The notes under the pieces were generated by a model that made no database searches, was not told the DNA's origin, and worked only from the letters and a program-made list of their open reading frames with translations. The translations under genes were made by a program, and so were the position numbers. Below, one piece after another: positions 23,496 through 37,120 of a DNA stretch of 64,000 nucleotides. The first letter of the stretch is position 1. Each line of letters starts with the position of its first letter. The DNA comes from Ascidia mentula (Eukaryota; Chordata; Ascidiacea; Phlebobranchia; Ascidiidae), in NCBI GenBank assembly GCA_947561715.1, contig OX387205.1, positions 12,901,001-12,965,000 on the forward strand, read 5' to 3'.

Positions 23496-26400
23496 ATGAA
23501 AATGTCTAATGATGTTCACACCATTGATGGTTTGGACTATGATCAACAAAGTGCCAAGGTATTAAAGACTGATCATTTCATCTCCATGTTCAAGTTTGCA
23601 GTTTTTAAATTTTTAAACCATGTAATATTTTATGTTAGATACGAAGTTCTGTATGTTGGATTGTGCAAGTTGCAACTACAAGCTCAGAATCAAAACATTC
23701 ATTTCTTATCAACAAAAGTCGCATTTTTGATGAAAATGGCAGATTAACTGACGAAACCAAGAAGTTTTTAATATCAGGTTGGAAACTCTAAACCAAAATA
23801 TTTAGTATTTGCAAAACACTATGTATTTTGTCTGGTAGGTTGGCCGTATCAACAAGTGGCTCATCAGTGTTTCAACACTTTACCAACTGGAAATGTGTTC
23901 GAGGCAGTAATTGGATTACTTTGTCGAAATGGATTTTATTTGCTTGGTAATGATGAACCTATTGTGACTCCACAACAGTTACAAGACAAATCGTTCAAAA
24001 TTGTGAGTAAAATAACGATTTTGGTGAAGTGTAGTGTGTGCATAATGTGTTATAAAGTTCACTTTAAACCAGAGCCTATAGCAGACATGGGCAAACTATG
24101 ACATGTGGCCCAAATCCATCCAGTTAGGTCTTTAAATTTGGCCTGCCAGGGTTTAATTTTACTTGTTAGTGTCCATCAGAAAATTTTCAATACTGCAGTT
24201 TATCTTGCTTTTAAGTTGCAGTGTTTAAACATTGATCACAAAAAAGAGATTGAAATAATTTGCTTTTGAACAAGTACATGAATAGTGTTCTTTAGGCTGG
24301 ATGTTTGTTTAAGGTTTTTTTGTATTTGCCAGGAAGCACATGTGAGCCTAATTGACAAGCTAATGTGGGCAATATGTGCGAATCTGTGGTCACCGACAGA
24401 AAAAGTTGTCAAAGCTGTGAAGGTTTTTGTGGCTTTCTCAGCCTCCAGGGATTTACCCAATGATGTACAGGAGGCTGTGGTACTCTGGATAAACAAGGTG
24501 TGTTTAGTTTTCAATATATAATGCATGTTTTTTGTGTTTAGGAATCAATAATCCTAACGATTTTTGTTTTCTTTCAAGAAATAAACGTATTATTATTATT
24601 ATTTCATTATTATTGTCAAGCTTGTGATTATGATATTGATTACAGTTTTACAAAATCAAAATAAAACCAATTTTACTTTAATAACCTATGTTTTTAGGTG
24701 CAAATAAGGTTTCAACAATTAGAAGAGATCAAGGTACAGTTCTAAGCTAATTTAATTAATTGCTTTTTTGTGATTACATTAGGGATAGTAGAATGCAATT
24801 ACAATACCTGGTGCCAGCAACCAAAAGAATGTAATTGTTGTATTTGCATGCACATCGTTAACTGTACCAACAACATTGTTTGCATAGCACATAAAAGTAA
24901 GGGCAGTTTCTGTAATGCTTGTCCACCTTCAAACGCTATGATACCAACTATGTTGGCACTAAAGCCCAGGGCTGCTATCATGTGCATCTGTTTTGATGTG
25001 TTTTTGTAATAGCTTTTGTTTCACATTTAGATGCCTTCAATGAATGGTCAAATTCCAATGGCTTCCTTTAAACTGGATGATATATGTGATAGTTGCATAC
25101 TTGCCATGCTGCTTAACTACTATTGTCCAGAATACATTCAACGGAATGGTAAAAAATCACAATTCTTTTGATAATATTGGCTCAAGCACCATCAGTTTTG
25201 TTCTCAATTTCAGTGTTGTCGCATTAAATGTGCTTTAATGTTATTTTGAAATCAATTAAACAATGATGTTAAATGCATTTAGTTCTTGCTCACAACGTAT
25301 TTGAAACGCCAGTTGTTTCACAGAGAACATTAACATTTATGGATGCTAAAGTGTATCAACAGACTTGTTTTTATTGTACACCCAACATTTTGTGGTGTTA
25401 CCTAAAGCATATCGAAATGTACAACATGACATTTTTTTCAGACATAGTTTTGAAAGAGGAGATGTCCATTGGAGATGCTCTGCACAACCTGAACACATCA
25501 TTAACATTTTGCTACAACAAGATCTTTCCTCAATACAAAATAAACAGGTTCAGGAAATATCTGACGGCTCAGGACTTTCTTCAGTGCCCAGATGAACTAC
25601 GTCAGAACTTCATGGCGTTCTACTCCATGCTCTTTTACTGCTTTGAATGTGAACCGGTAAAGGGCATCGTCAATCCCAAAGGTAATAAGTGGCCAAGCAT
25701 GAAAAGCTTTGCAGTTAACCTCAAAAGATCAAGCATCCAGTGGTGAAAGGCTTTGGTTGATTAAAACTTAAATACAATTTCTGAATCCTTTTAAAACAAT
25801 TTGAATTGCTCCTAAAGACGTTTACTTGGATAAATTTTATGGTTGGTGTAGGTACACACTGTTAAATACTGAGAGTTTTGGCCTTTTTTTTAATGTTAAC
25901 CACAGCCACATATTTAACATTGTTGTGTTTACTTTTTCAGGTCATAGTTTGGCAAATTTCAGAGAAGCTATCAATGAAAGCCAAGTTTCAGCTCGTAGTG
26001 ACTCAAGGTAAGTTCTACAACTGTTTGTGCAAGCATAGACGTGAATTTTCATCAGATATTTGCTGTGTCTTATTTTGTGTGTACCAGTTTATTTATTTTT
26101 TTCAAACAAACTTTTAAAGGTGTGGTAATTGAGTCCATACAAAAGATATTATTGTTGCCATTTTTGCAAGGGTCAAATATGAATTTGAACACAATGTGTA
26201 AAGCTCCTAAACATGCTGTATCAATATTTTAAACTAGTTTATTGCAACCTAAATCTAAAGGGCAATGTATATAACTTCATATGCTTGTGTCGTAAAATGT
26301 TTTATGTTGACATTTTGACAGAAGTCAGCAAATGTCTGAAGATGAACGAGAAACCTCATCAAGAATTGCAGCGGTTTTGCCGGATGCAAAAGCACTTATC

Positions 26401-29400
26401 AGTGAAATGACAAAGAAAAGTTTTCATCCTACAACCCCAGAAGCCAGGTCTAATCTCAAGGTAATGTAACAAATGTTTGTCAACCTGCAAATTGTGAGTG
26501 TGTATTTTTAAGTTTTTTTTTATATTCTTTTAACCTTTAGAGCATTTTTTGTTTTGTGTTTTAAAAATTGAATCTAGTACTACAAACCTCTGACATTTTC
26601 AAAAAAGGGTGTTTTTTATGACGCAGACCACCAATTCCCAGAGTGACTCAGATTTGAGTTCACAATCTGCTCTATTCGGAATTCCACAGCGTCCCTTACT
26701 TCCAAAACGAAACCAGGAGGAAAGGCCACATTCCCGACATATTGCCACCGGCATCAGGTATCAAGATAGCTTCCCACGAAGGTTTTGTCCCTAAGCTCCA
26801 CATTTATCCAATGTTGATATTTAATACATGGATAGGTTAACAAGATAGGTCACAACTCATCACAACAAACCGTTGCTTTGGTGGGAAAGCTTTTACTGTT
26901 ACCCTGATTTTATTTAGGACATTTACATTTATAGTAAATACTGTGCAGTGTGCATGGCATTTGTTTTGAAAAGGCTCATTATGTATATGTGCATGTGCAA
27001 TAACATGCCTACAGTTCAACTATTTTCACTCACAAAGTTTAAATTATTGCTTGTAACTAGCATAATTGTCAGTATAGTTACTCATATTTAAGCTTATCCA
27101 ACTTTAATATCTAGTAACTATGTTTAGAAATGAGCCAGACAACATGCTCAAATCCACATCTCTACATAATTTGAGCAATGGTGTGGATATGGAGACTCCT
27201 GTTGATATGACGTCTAAATGGCAACGAAACATCATCACCAAACCCTACTCTGCACGTTCCAATGGTAAGAAAGCACATTTAAAATTAAATTTGCTACTTA
27301 AATTACAAAATAAATTGTACAAAATAAAAGTTGTTTTGTTATTGCCTGTAAAGACTTTTTATGGTAAAGTTTATCTTTTCGTAGTGTTGTGTCACTTTTT
27401 TTTTTTTTTATATATTTTTTATATTTTTTAGTTTGTACAATATGATTCCTTAATTTTTTGAAATGAGTTTTGTTGTACCTGCAAACCTTATCTCAACTAA
27501 CAATAAGACCAAGCTTGCCATCAGTACTTCTCTAAAGTTAGCCACACCACTATTGATTTTGCTATAGAGCTTTAATAAGCCTAATGCATGCCTCTGTGTA
27601 GCAAGCACAGTGTCTTCAGTTCGAAGCCAGCCTGCAAGTCCTGCAAGAAAATTCTGGGAACAATCCAATGTAGTATCAACTGGTTTGCTTTCCAAAGTTG
27701 AAATTGGAAGCGATTCAGAAATTGAAGAAATATTCAGTGCCCGTGACAGCGTTGACGTGAGAATAGTTGATGTTTTGTTTCTTGATTTTATTTGCAATGA
27801 TCAAGACGTTTTGGCAAAAGTGTACTTGCATGCACTTGTCAAATGTTATCACTTGTACAGTTTATCGAGTCTGTTTAACGTCTCATAGTTAAACACACAA
27901 AACAGCAAACTGCAGACAATACTACCAAGCACAAATAAGTGTCACTTGTTTTCCTGCTTTAAACAGTTCTCCAGATGGGATAAAAAAGTTTCAGATAAAT
28001 TTGAAGCTTTTTAAAACCTAGTAGTATTGAGTAGAGTATAACAAGTTAAACAAAAACAGAATGAAATTAATTAACGATTTGACACTAAAGCAGCAAACAA
28101 CGTCTTCAACAACATCAAACTTGGCGTGGAGTGACTTTACCACCACATACAACCCCTCAATCTCATCCGTTGTCACAACGCCTCGTACCAACAATGTCGG
28201 TGATCTCACCCTTGAAACAGTAAGAACCGTGGATTACAAAACACCTCCAAGTAGTGGAAGAGAAGATACAGCATCGTCGGAAAGCGTGAATCCAGATTCC
28301 TCATCAGAACTTACAGATGTATCCACTATACTGGCATCTGGGGACAGCCAGCTCTCCAGATTAGCTGTGATGACAAAAGCTCAACAACAAGCCCAGGCTA
28401 TCAGCAGGTTTGTTTAATAATAGGGCGGGGTTATTGTAGATCTTGTTATTGCTGGCAATGTCAAGTTTCTGTTAAAACGTCTATAAAACATGTCACTATT
28501 ATTATCTACATGATAGACTAACTTACCATTGTCCAAACAGAATTACAACTAATTCCTTAAGAATATTTCTACTAATATTGAAATTACCAATAATGTACAT
28601 TCTGCACCCGGGTAACATTATGTGACATAAAAGCGTTTAATTTTACAAAATAAAACGTCTTATACCCTATCAAAATAATTGTATGATGATCATATTATGT
28701 ACATGTATGTTGGTGGTTTAATAAAGTCCATTACTTGCTGATTTAACCAACATAATTTCAACTGCTTTACAGCCAAAAATCACCATCCAAGTCTGTTTTG
28801 GCCAGCGAAGTAGACATGACCACATCAACGAATGACCGAGGTCCCAGTCAAGCAAGTTACGTTGTTAGTAGTGGGGCTTTCAATACAGCCGACTCGGCAA
28901 GAGCAGCTGGCTACCCTGTAATATCGGACAGAGGGGACAGAACGACGTTTAAATCACCTCAACAAGTGGGTTTTTTACTGTACAGTTAATCGATGGCTCT
29001 TAACTGAGTGTTTACTGCACGGTAGATACATTATTTATGTTTATGTGACTACTGACCCTTCTTCGTGAGTGGCTTTATGCCCAATAAAGTAATATGCCTC
29101 ATTATAAAAAGACAAAACGTTTTTCAACTATTCGAAATAAAATTGTTTGAACCATACAGTGGAGGTACACGTTACACAATGCTCCTGTGTAATTTTCGCT
29201 GTGCTTCTACCGACATTTCGGTATGTTGCAACATTAGTCAAACTTTTTAAATGCGAGTACACCAGAAAATAGACGATAAAAATTGCGGAAATCGTACATA
29301 ATTCTGTTTTAACATTTTCTTTGAGCTTTAACATAATTTTTCATCCCAACTTAAGGACAACCCCATTGACGTTGCCATGGAAACCGATTGCGACACGCCC

Positions 29401-32400
29401 GACGTTCGCCTGCTGGAAATTATAAACCGAATGCGGAACGTGGCCGAACACATCAAGCGACAGAAACTCGAATTAGAACGACAACGCCAGGACGCAATGT
29501 CCGAAAAATACACTCAGCACATGGTGGGTGCCAATCGCTACTTTTAAGCTTTGCAAAGCCTGTCGTGGAATAGTGCACTTCTAACCAGCCCTGTCTCCCA
29601 TAATCCGTGAGCGCTTTAAGTATTAACGTTAGTATATTGTGAGAGAGGATTGCTTCTAATGCGGATTAAAGGTTTTAATGATTCCATAGACGTCGCAATA
29701 GATCTTGGTAATGAAATCCCACTGGGGCGTCTAAAACGTTACCCGTAACGCAGTCGAACCTGGACTATTTTATGGACCTGTATTCAAACGTAGAGATATA
29801 TGGACTGGCCGTTATTTCGCCTAGGGAAGATTAAAGAATAGTTTTTCATTTTTCCAACAAGCTTATTTCACTAAATTTTTGTTTTTAGTCCAACTCTAAT
29901 GTAAATGTATTCGCGCAGATGCAAATGAAGGATTTGATGAACCGAGTCAGCAAGCAAGGTATACGTTTGTTGAATGTTGCTTATATTCAAGAACGTCAAA
30001 AAATTATCGGACCTGTGCCAGGTTTTAATTTTAAGAAATCAGTTTTTTCCCATAAAAACTACTCAAATTGTAACTCATCGAACTTGTACCAGATTTAATT
30101 AAAAAAGAAAAAAAATGTTTTTTTTAAACGGAACTACATACAGCCATGATTATGAATTGTCCCAATTTCCTGCAGAATCGCAGAAGAAAGAGGAAAGTAG
30201 TTCAGATTATTCTTCAAAAAGTCCGAGTCCCGCCAACAGTACAAGAAACGAAAACACGACGTCCAACGAATTCGGTGAGATGTGCTTTATTTTTTTATTG
30301 ACTAACCTTATTTCCTCATCATGATTGTAAAATGTTGACCTTTCAATCAGCCAACATTTCAAAAGCTGGTAGAATTATAAATACTGTTAATCATATTTTC
30401 TATGTTAAGGTTTGCAATTATGAACCATGTAGGTTCTTTCTAGATTAAGTACCGAGCGTTCAATTGATTTGTTGTATTTTGCCAAAATGTAACACAAAAC
30501 TTTCAAAATCACTTATCACACACCTGACTTATAAATCGAGTACGTTGCTGACTGCACTGTAATAATAGGGTTTGTATCGCGCAGCTCCCATGCCGACCCC
30601 TCTTCACACCACCAACTTTACACTTTCCCCGAACCGACCTGCGACCTCACGTGACCCCGCGGACGAGGTCACCCTGGTGCAGCAAACGCTCGACCAATTG
30701 CAACTCTCGGTTGAACGCGAGCGCCAAAAACGAAAGGTCAACGACCTGGAACGCAGCATCAGTGGACTCCAAGCCGAACTGAAAAGTCTTGAAAGATCTT
30801 CCACGTCTTCATCCCCTCACAAAGAACTGAATCCTCAAGGGTCGTCTGCCCGCAGTTCTTCGCCAGATAAAACCGCCACTGTGTCGAATAAACCTCCAGT
30901 AGCAACAGATAATGGTGGCAATTCATCCGCACCGCGGCGCACTTTGTTTCCGGCGTCTGACGGAAGTGACGTAACACCTTCCAAGCAAAATGGTGAGTTA
31001 AACTTTTCTTGGGGTTTGGAAATCGCAAAGTTAATTGTGTGTAATTAGTTTACCAAAGTGTGTGAGAAGATTGTTCCAGAAAGAGATTTTTGGATAAATC
31101 ATTTTTGTAACTCATAACGGAAGCCTTGGCGGCGATTCCAGTAAACCTTCTACATACCTCAGCTACCACATACACAAAATTGCACATACCATATTACAAT
31201 GTCGAGGCCAGGATAGTTGTGATTTAATTGTTGTTCAACACATGCATTATTAACTCACCTATGATCTACTCTGGACAACTCGAGATAAGAAATAAGTAGT
31301 TAGTACACAAGATCTTAAGATACGAACGGTTATCGCACCCCGTATTACGTTTGTTATGTGATGGGAGCAGTAGATTGATCAGTTTAAACACGTGGGTCTT
31401 TAAAGTTTTTTTTTATATTGCAGTTGTCAATGAAATGCAGTACAACCACTTACCTACCGACGCACAACCCTCACAGATATTGACAAGTACCGCAGGTAAT
31501 TTATACGATTAACACGTTGTTGTTGTAATATTGTAACTTGTCACTTACACATACACACAGTCTCCAAAGTGCCAAAACCAACGAATTAAAGTTGATCAAA
31601 TGGTGGTCAATCCGATAATATACTGTAACCATTATATTTATACGTTGTTTTCAGACCCATCCAGGGTGCCCCATGAGATTTCGGTGTCGTACGATTCCTT
31701 CTCTTGCCAGCTCAAATCTTCTTCCTGTCAATCGACTCCTGCCAAGTCGCCGCTAGTGGGCAGTCGTGAGTTTGTTTTTTGTGACGCAAAGCAATGGTCG
31801 ATTTTTACTTACAAGGCCAAATTTTTTGGTATATTGTTACCATTAAAAAAGAATGATTTAATCATTTCTGTCAAGCACGAAATTTTGCCTGTTTCCTATA
31901 TGAGGTGGAAATATTAATGCGAAAAGTAAAACAACATTGTTATATATATATATTTCTAAACTATGTGTGTTGTGTTTTAGCTGCTGAACTTTCTCATTCA
32001 AGCGAGACGACGCTTGTTCAACAAAACGAAGTCGACAAAAGAGGAGGTGAAAAAAAATGTTTTTGTCCCGAAATATTCAAGCAACACATTTTATTACGTT
32101 TTTCGTTTCTAATCAAACCCCACCGAGGGAGCCATATGAGAACCCATGTCACTAACTTGACCAGCCAATTTTAAAGCTGTTCTGGCGAAAGAAACTATTT
32201 ATTTGATCAACGTTTGTGTCGTCACAAAATCGATCTTCATCAATACAAATGACTTCATCTGGACTTGTCGTTCTTATTCCAATGCATAAAGTTTTACCAG
32301 TTGTGTGGTACAAACGTGTAACGTTGTAAACAGCTCTAGGGTTTGAAATCGTTGATGAGAAAAGTCCCGCCACCAAGTTGGCGAAGAAGAAGGAGCAGTT

Positions 32401-34877
32401 CCTCCTGGGGAGGTTGAAGAAGGAGGAGGAACAACGGATGAAGCAGCTGGAACGTGAGGTGGAGAGCGAGAAGAAGAAAAGAGAGAACAGGTGAATTGTG
32501 GGATATATATTATGTATTATTATTTCCTGTAAAGCCGATTGCGGAAATCACTTCCCTAAAGATCACGTTTACGTATACATGTTTTTCCAGGTTAAAATCT
32601 TTCGGCTTTTTATTTGGGACAAATATATTTCGCTGAACTTCATACACATTGTCTTTTTCATATTTACTTAATTCAGGTTTTGGTAGGCCACATTTAAAAC
32701 ATATATAATAATTCATAAAAATTAAGCAGGCAACATTCTGTAGAAACTTGTTTTGGCATCCGATTTTGTTGAGAACAACAATGTGCCGTTGAAATTTGGT
32801 GCTCATTCTCAAAATCATGCTTTCATCTTCCAGGGAGCAGCAGGAGAAGTTGATGCAGAAGAAGCAGGATGAGAAGGAGAAGAGGGATCGGAGGTTGAAG
32901 GATTACCAGAAGAGGAAGGAGCAAGAGGAGGTTGCGGCCTATGCCAACCAAAAACCTGGAATAATCTCCAATACTCCGGTATCCAGTGGAAAGAAGGTAT
33001 GTGGTTGTTGTCTTTATTGTTTCTTAAATTAAGTTTCCGAGGTGCGTTTGGAAAAGAGTTGTGAAGATTTGGATCCTGTTCCCTTGTCAATGTTCTTGCT
33101 AGTATTTGTGTAGACGCTTTCAAGTCATATGGTTAAATCCAATAAAGTCTTTATTCATGGGTTTATTCATGTCACAACTGTGGAACTATGCGTCGCGACG
33201 CTCTGGTGCGTTTTTTTAGTTTTTAGGCGTCGTTTAAAAATGCCAACAAAGAATAAAGGGTTTGGAAAAATATCCTGATACACTATTGCAGTAGTTTCTC
33301 TAAAAAAAAGTTAGCCTTCTTTAAATGAAAATTATAAATCCAGAAACAAAAAATAGACTTTCCGAGTGAGTCGCACACAACTAAATTTTAGGGAACCACT
33401 GCAATAATATATCAGAATGGCTAATAAAAGATTGAAACATTACACGAAAGTGCCCATAACGTCTGTGTTGTATAAGCGTGTATTGTTTTGTTACAATTCT
33501 GCATCAATAAGCAACTGTTGAACTCTGTTTAACGTCCTACTTTCCACCTAGACACACAAACCGAAGCCGAATATTGTTGAACAAGTTGAAGTGCTGGAGA
33601 ACATCGCTAACCTAGGTAAGCTAGAAACACGATAATATGAACCAATGTGTTTGCTCGCTCTTACTTTGTATTGATAACGTGTTTGCTCTTACTTGCTTTT
33701 GATGTAAGGTATCACAACAAAACGTTAATAGGGAAAAAACGTTGGCAGTAAATATCGGATAGACTTGTGTATTTTCCCGTTCTTATTCAAAACCATGTTG
33801 TAGTTTGCTAATCTGGGTATGATGCTAATAGCTGGAAACACGGACTTTTTGAAGAAAGTCCGCACTTAACTTTGCCCGAGGGTGTTAATGTATTTAAACA
33901 ATCGGGATTTTTTTACTTTCTGTTTCTATCCAACTGCAGAGGTCAAAATACAAGTATTTCGCAGATCTTCCAGCGGGCAGCGGATCAACGACAGGGAAGA
34001 ACCAGACGTACGCTGTAAGTTTCAAATATACAAATAGTAACAACCCCGCCCTGGCAATACTATGTTTGTGTGAAGGTAAGTCTACGTGGCGACGACGAAA
34101 CGGAATCAAACGGATCGGGCGGTTCCGACTACAACGGTACAGTATACAATGGAACTGTAACATTATTGAGACCTTCGAGATTGAAGGCTGTATTTTAATG
34201 CAGGTCCCAAACTGTTCAAGCAGCTGATATCAAAGTCGAACAGAGCTCTGATCAACAACGCCCTCAACCATTGTTGCTTACCGGGAAAAGTTAATGAGGC
34301 GGTTCGCAAAAAAACCTTGCGGGTACGAAATAAACAGAGAAATAAGTTTAAGTTGGACCGCTTGCCTTTTGTGGTATGGCATATATTGCTGTGGGTGCAA
34401 AAAAAACATGCCATTTCAGATAGTATGCTTTATGTTTAATATGTGACACCATACAAATTAAGCATATTTACTTTTAGCATTACACAAATAAAATTTTGTT
34501 TTACGTGATGAATAAAAGAAAATGGTGTTTAATGTTCTAGGCGTTGGACGGCAGCAACGCTCGCCACTTGATGGTGCTGTTCCGTGACAGCAAATGTCAA
34601 TACCGGGCAATATACAGTTACAGTCCGGACGAAGAAAAACTGCACAAAATTACAGGCAACGGTAAGTTGCGGTAATGTGTATAGCCTTCTGGGCAAATTG
34701 AAAAATATTTCTATGATTTTTGCAGGACCAAATGTAATTATGCCCTCGATGATAGAATCTCTGTTCAAATACAATTCAGGAAGACGTACCTTTAACTGTG
34801 TCCCTTCAAAAACCCTGTCCGTCAGCATTGACGCAATTACAATCAAAAGCTCACTGTGGCAACATTCAAGAAAGTGA
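23496..34877 (+). CDS. CAMSAP: Calmodulin-regulated spectrin-associated protein (CAMSAP/patronin), microtubule minus-end binder
   Basis: Caps and stabilises non-centrosomal microtubule minus ends. Twenty-nine exons join in phase to 1307 residues: 23496-23558, 23639-23777, 23839-24002, 24333-24497, 24698-24733, 25031-25148, 25442-25681, 25941-26007, 26322-26460, 26627-26757, 27128-27264, 27602-27756, 28094-28407, 28773-28965, 29356-29523, 29919-29958, 30176-30274, 30585-30992, 31424-31495, 31655-31765, 31981-32046, 32340-32490, 32834-32996, 33552-33615, 33940-34007, 34076-34136, 34204-34322, 34541-34661, 34726-34877. Residues 68-308 carry the N-terminal CAMSAP/CH region (KVFVAFSASRDLPNDVQEAVVLWINK, then LLNYYCPEYI). 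The middle is Ser/Thr-rich with coiled coils (exons 15-16, 18, 22-23). Residues about 1178-1307 are the CKK domain (GPKLFKQLISKSNRALINNA; VLFRDSKCQYRAIYSY; ending SSLWQHSRK). Exons 11, 13 and 26 use unusual acceptors picked for phase. AATAAA is at 35201. Confidence 0.96.
24082..24160. mobile_element. Possible hAT-type element fragment in CAMSAP intron 3
   Basis: CAGACATGGGCAAACTATG followed by GTGGCCC resembles the 5' terminus of many hAT elements (CAGxxxTGGGCAAACT then a GGCCC motif). No matching 3' end or target duplication was found, so only a fragment is proposed. Confidence 0.3.
24588..24615. repeat. Short ATT-rich microsatellite in CAMSAP intron 4
   Basis: A run of ATT units, interrupted once by a TTC, about 28 bp long. 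Confidence 0.7.
33285..33406. mobile_element. hAT-like MITE remnant in CAMSAP intron 23
   Basis: A 122-bp segment whose left end TATTGCAGTAGTTTCTCTAA and inverted right end TATTGCAGTGGTTCCCTAAA match over about 21 positions with one indel. CAGTGGTTCCC-type termini are typical of hAT non-autonomous elements. A clean 8-bp target duplication is not visible, so the insertion looks old. Confidence 0.5.
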
Positions 34878-35767
34878 TCTTTCAAACCCTGTGTAATTTG
34901 CTCGGAGGTGGTATTTTCACATTTGCGGATTTTTGACACTGTTATATGCTGGTACTGCAGTCTCATGTTGTTTTTATTTTATTCATATGTTAGGCGTGGT
35001 GCTGAAACAGGTTGTGTTTTGTGAAATGTATCCGAATTTTTTTGATGTACCACACATACTGGAATCCGATGATTTCGTGGAAGTTTCAGGCGTATTGATG
35101 CATGCATGCTCCAAACACATCATACATGACGAGGAAAAATGTACTTGGAACTCTCAAGAATTCTGTTCAAAAATTTACTGTCACATGAACTTACTTTATT
35201 AATAAAGAATACAGAACGTTAAATTCTTCTCCTTGTTTAATAGTTATTTGCTTGGTGGTGTTTATAAACCAATGTGTTGTCAGCATTACGTTTGAAATGT
35301 TTGCCATTATAATGGTGCTGTGAACAAATGACCAATAAATGTGTAGTGGTTTCCCCACTTAACACTGTTAAAGGTGCTTGATTGTTGCTGCTAAGTTGTA
35401 CTTTGATACACAAGTTTCACTGTTTTGATTGTATGTTAGTAGTCTTATGTATATTTCATTGGTTCTTTTTGGCTTCAAACCACCCTGAGTTGATGTTACA
35501 GTACGAATTCAAACTGTTACTTTTCGCGATTTTGATTTTTATGTTTTTGACAGAAATTTGTTCATCCTAAAATGCATGGAAATAAATATGTTGAAAAGTG
35601 GACGCAGCCGTGTTAGACTAAAAAGAGATTTATTGAAAAGCTTGAAATGTGCACACCCCACAAACTTATACCAATATGATTATGACACAATTTGACGAAA
35701 ACTCAGTCAAACAAATATACAACAAAAATAAAACAGTTGGAATGTTATGGTGTGTCCATTTTTCAGA
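34878..35767. other. Convergent 3' flanks of CAMSAP and SDE2
   Basis: CAMSAP 3' UTR with AATAAA at 35201-35206, then SDE2 3' UTR with its poly(A) signal on the minus strand (TTTATT at 35629-35634). No further gene seen between them. Confidence 0.7.
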
Positions 35768-37120
35768 TTATGGTTCCCCTTTATCTGCCGATGTAACATT
35801 GTCTGTTGAATCTGTATTGTCATTGGTGCTATCCTGTACAGAATGGGCATCACCGGACTCAGCTGCTGTATCTTCAGGTGTAGTTGACTTGGTTGACAAA
35901 TTGCTGGTACTTGAGGTTCCTGCAGATGAAGTGCAAGCACTCTTGCTTGCAATTAACGCAAGATCATCGTCATCATCTGATGTGTCACTGTCCGAATCTT
36001 CGTCATCCATTCCGAGCCACATTTTGGATTTTTTTACTACTGGGTCTTCTGGCAGTTTGTCACTGAAGCATTAATGTTGAAAAAATTGTCAACACAGCTA
36101 AATTGTGCACAAGATTATTAACAAAAACAAAATAATGGCAGCTGATTTGCTTATGGATTCACAGTTCATCCTTATGTTACAACAACATGTCCAGGGCTTC
36201 CGGCAATGTTAAGCAGTCACACACATATATTCACCTTTTATTATTAGTGGTAGTCTTTCTTTTGTGTGCTGCAATCCCAACTTTTAGTGCATCTTGCACA
36301 TTATCCTGGGTCGTTTCAAGTGATTTTTCATATGCAGGATCATTAAAAAAGTGCTTTGGTATCTCCAACTTCTTTTCGAGCTTCTCGATCCTGATGAAAA
36401 TATTGTATATATACAACAAACCTAAATCAACGCAAAAAACAATTTTGTTACTTTTTGGCATTTTTATCTTCTTCCTCTTCTGCTTTTTTCTTTGCCCATT
36501 CCATCATTTTCTTTTCATTATTAACATCTCGCATTCTTCTTCCATTCAGATCCCTGCATGCTTCTCTACAGAAAGGCTTAAATTGCTATATTTTGAACGA
36601 CAAGTTACAAAGGCTATGGGTTGGCTATCAACTGGGGAACATGGGATTTTACCAAACATTATCAACAAAAAATGCATGGAAAATCCTGTGAACCACATAG
36701 TTTCTTAAATTGTGCTGGTGGCCAACGAACCTTAATCAGTTAAAAACCCCTATGGTGTTCTTGCCAGTTGTGCTGTGATCGTTATAGTATCTTCATGTTG
36801 GTAAAATATAAAAAAATACAATCAACATACTTATTGGTTGTTTTTTCAATTTGTGATCCCATAGCCCGCAACATGGATCCAAAGCCCCCTTTACCGCCAC
36901 GGGCCCGGATATGTAAACACACTGTTTCGCCATTTGAAATGTGGTCTTCATTTCTGAGCAGTCTTCCATTTTTTGTGAAGTAGAATCCATTGTGTTCAAC
37001 GTGCAAGGGAGTTCCACATTGATCCAAAGAGGCAAAGAGTGACTGCAGGGTGTTTTCTTCGACATTGATTGCTTGTAAACCACGGTCTATGCATTTCAAA
37101 TCAATATAAAAGGAATGCAT
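35768..37120 (-). CDS. SDE2: SDE2 homologue (ubiquitin-like-fold replication and splicing factor)
   Basis: Nuclear protein that in other eukaryotes acts in DNA replication-stress control and intron-specific splicing after its N-terminal ubiquitin-like fold is cut off. Four exons join in phase: 37120-36831, 36565-36452, 36390-36235 and 36062-35768, giving 284 residues. Residues 1-74 form the UBL part; Gly75-Gly76-Lys77-Gly78-Gly79 is the conserved processing site within [20 protein letters not shown]. The SDE2 core follows ([16 protein letters not shown], then a Lys/Glu-rich helix and [17 protein letters not shown]). The WLGM motif ([14 protein letters not shown]) precedes an acidic Ser/Asp-rich tail. 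It is shorter than human SDE2, and I see no C-terminal SAP-like domain. The start is the first ATG opening the UBL. It is convergent with CAMSAP. Confidence 0.94.

Noticed and set aside
29700-29765. B-box-like GGTTCGACTGC on the minus strand in CAMSAP intron 15
   Set aside because: The surrounding bases cannot form a tRNA cloverleaf and no repeat structure is evident.
35707-36074. Long plus-strand open frame across the SDE2 3' exon
   Set aside because: It is the antisense shadow of the acidic Ser/Asp-rich SDE2 tail.
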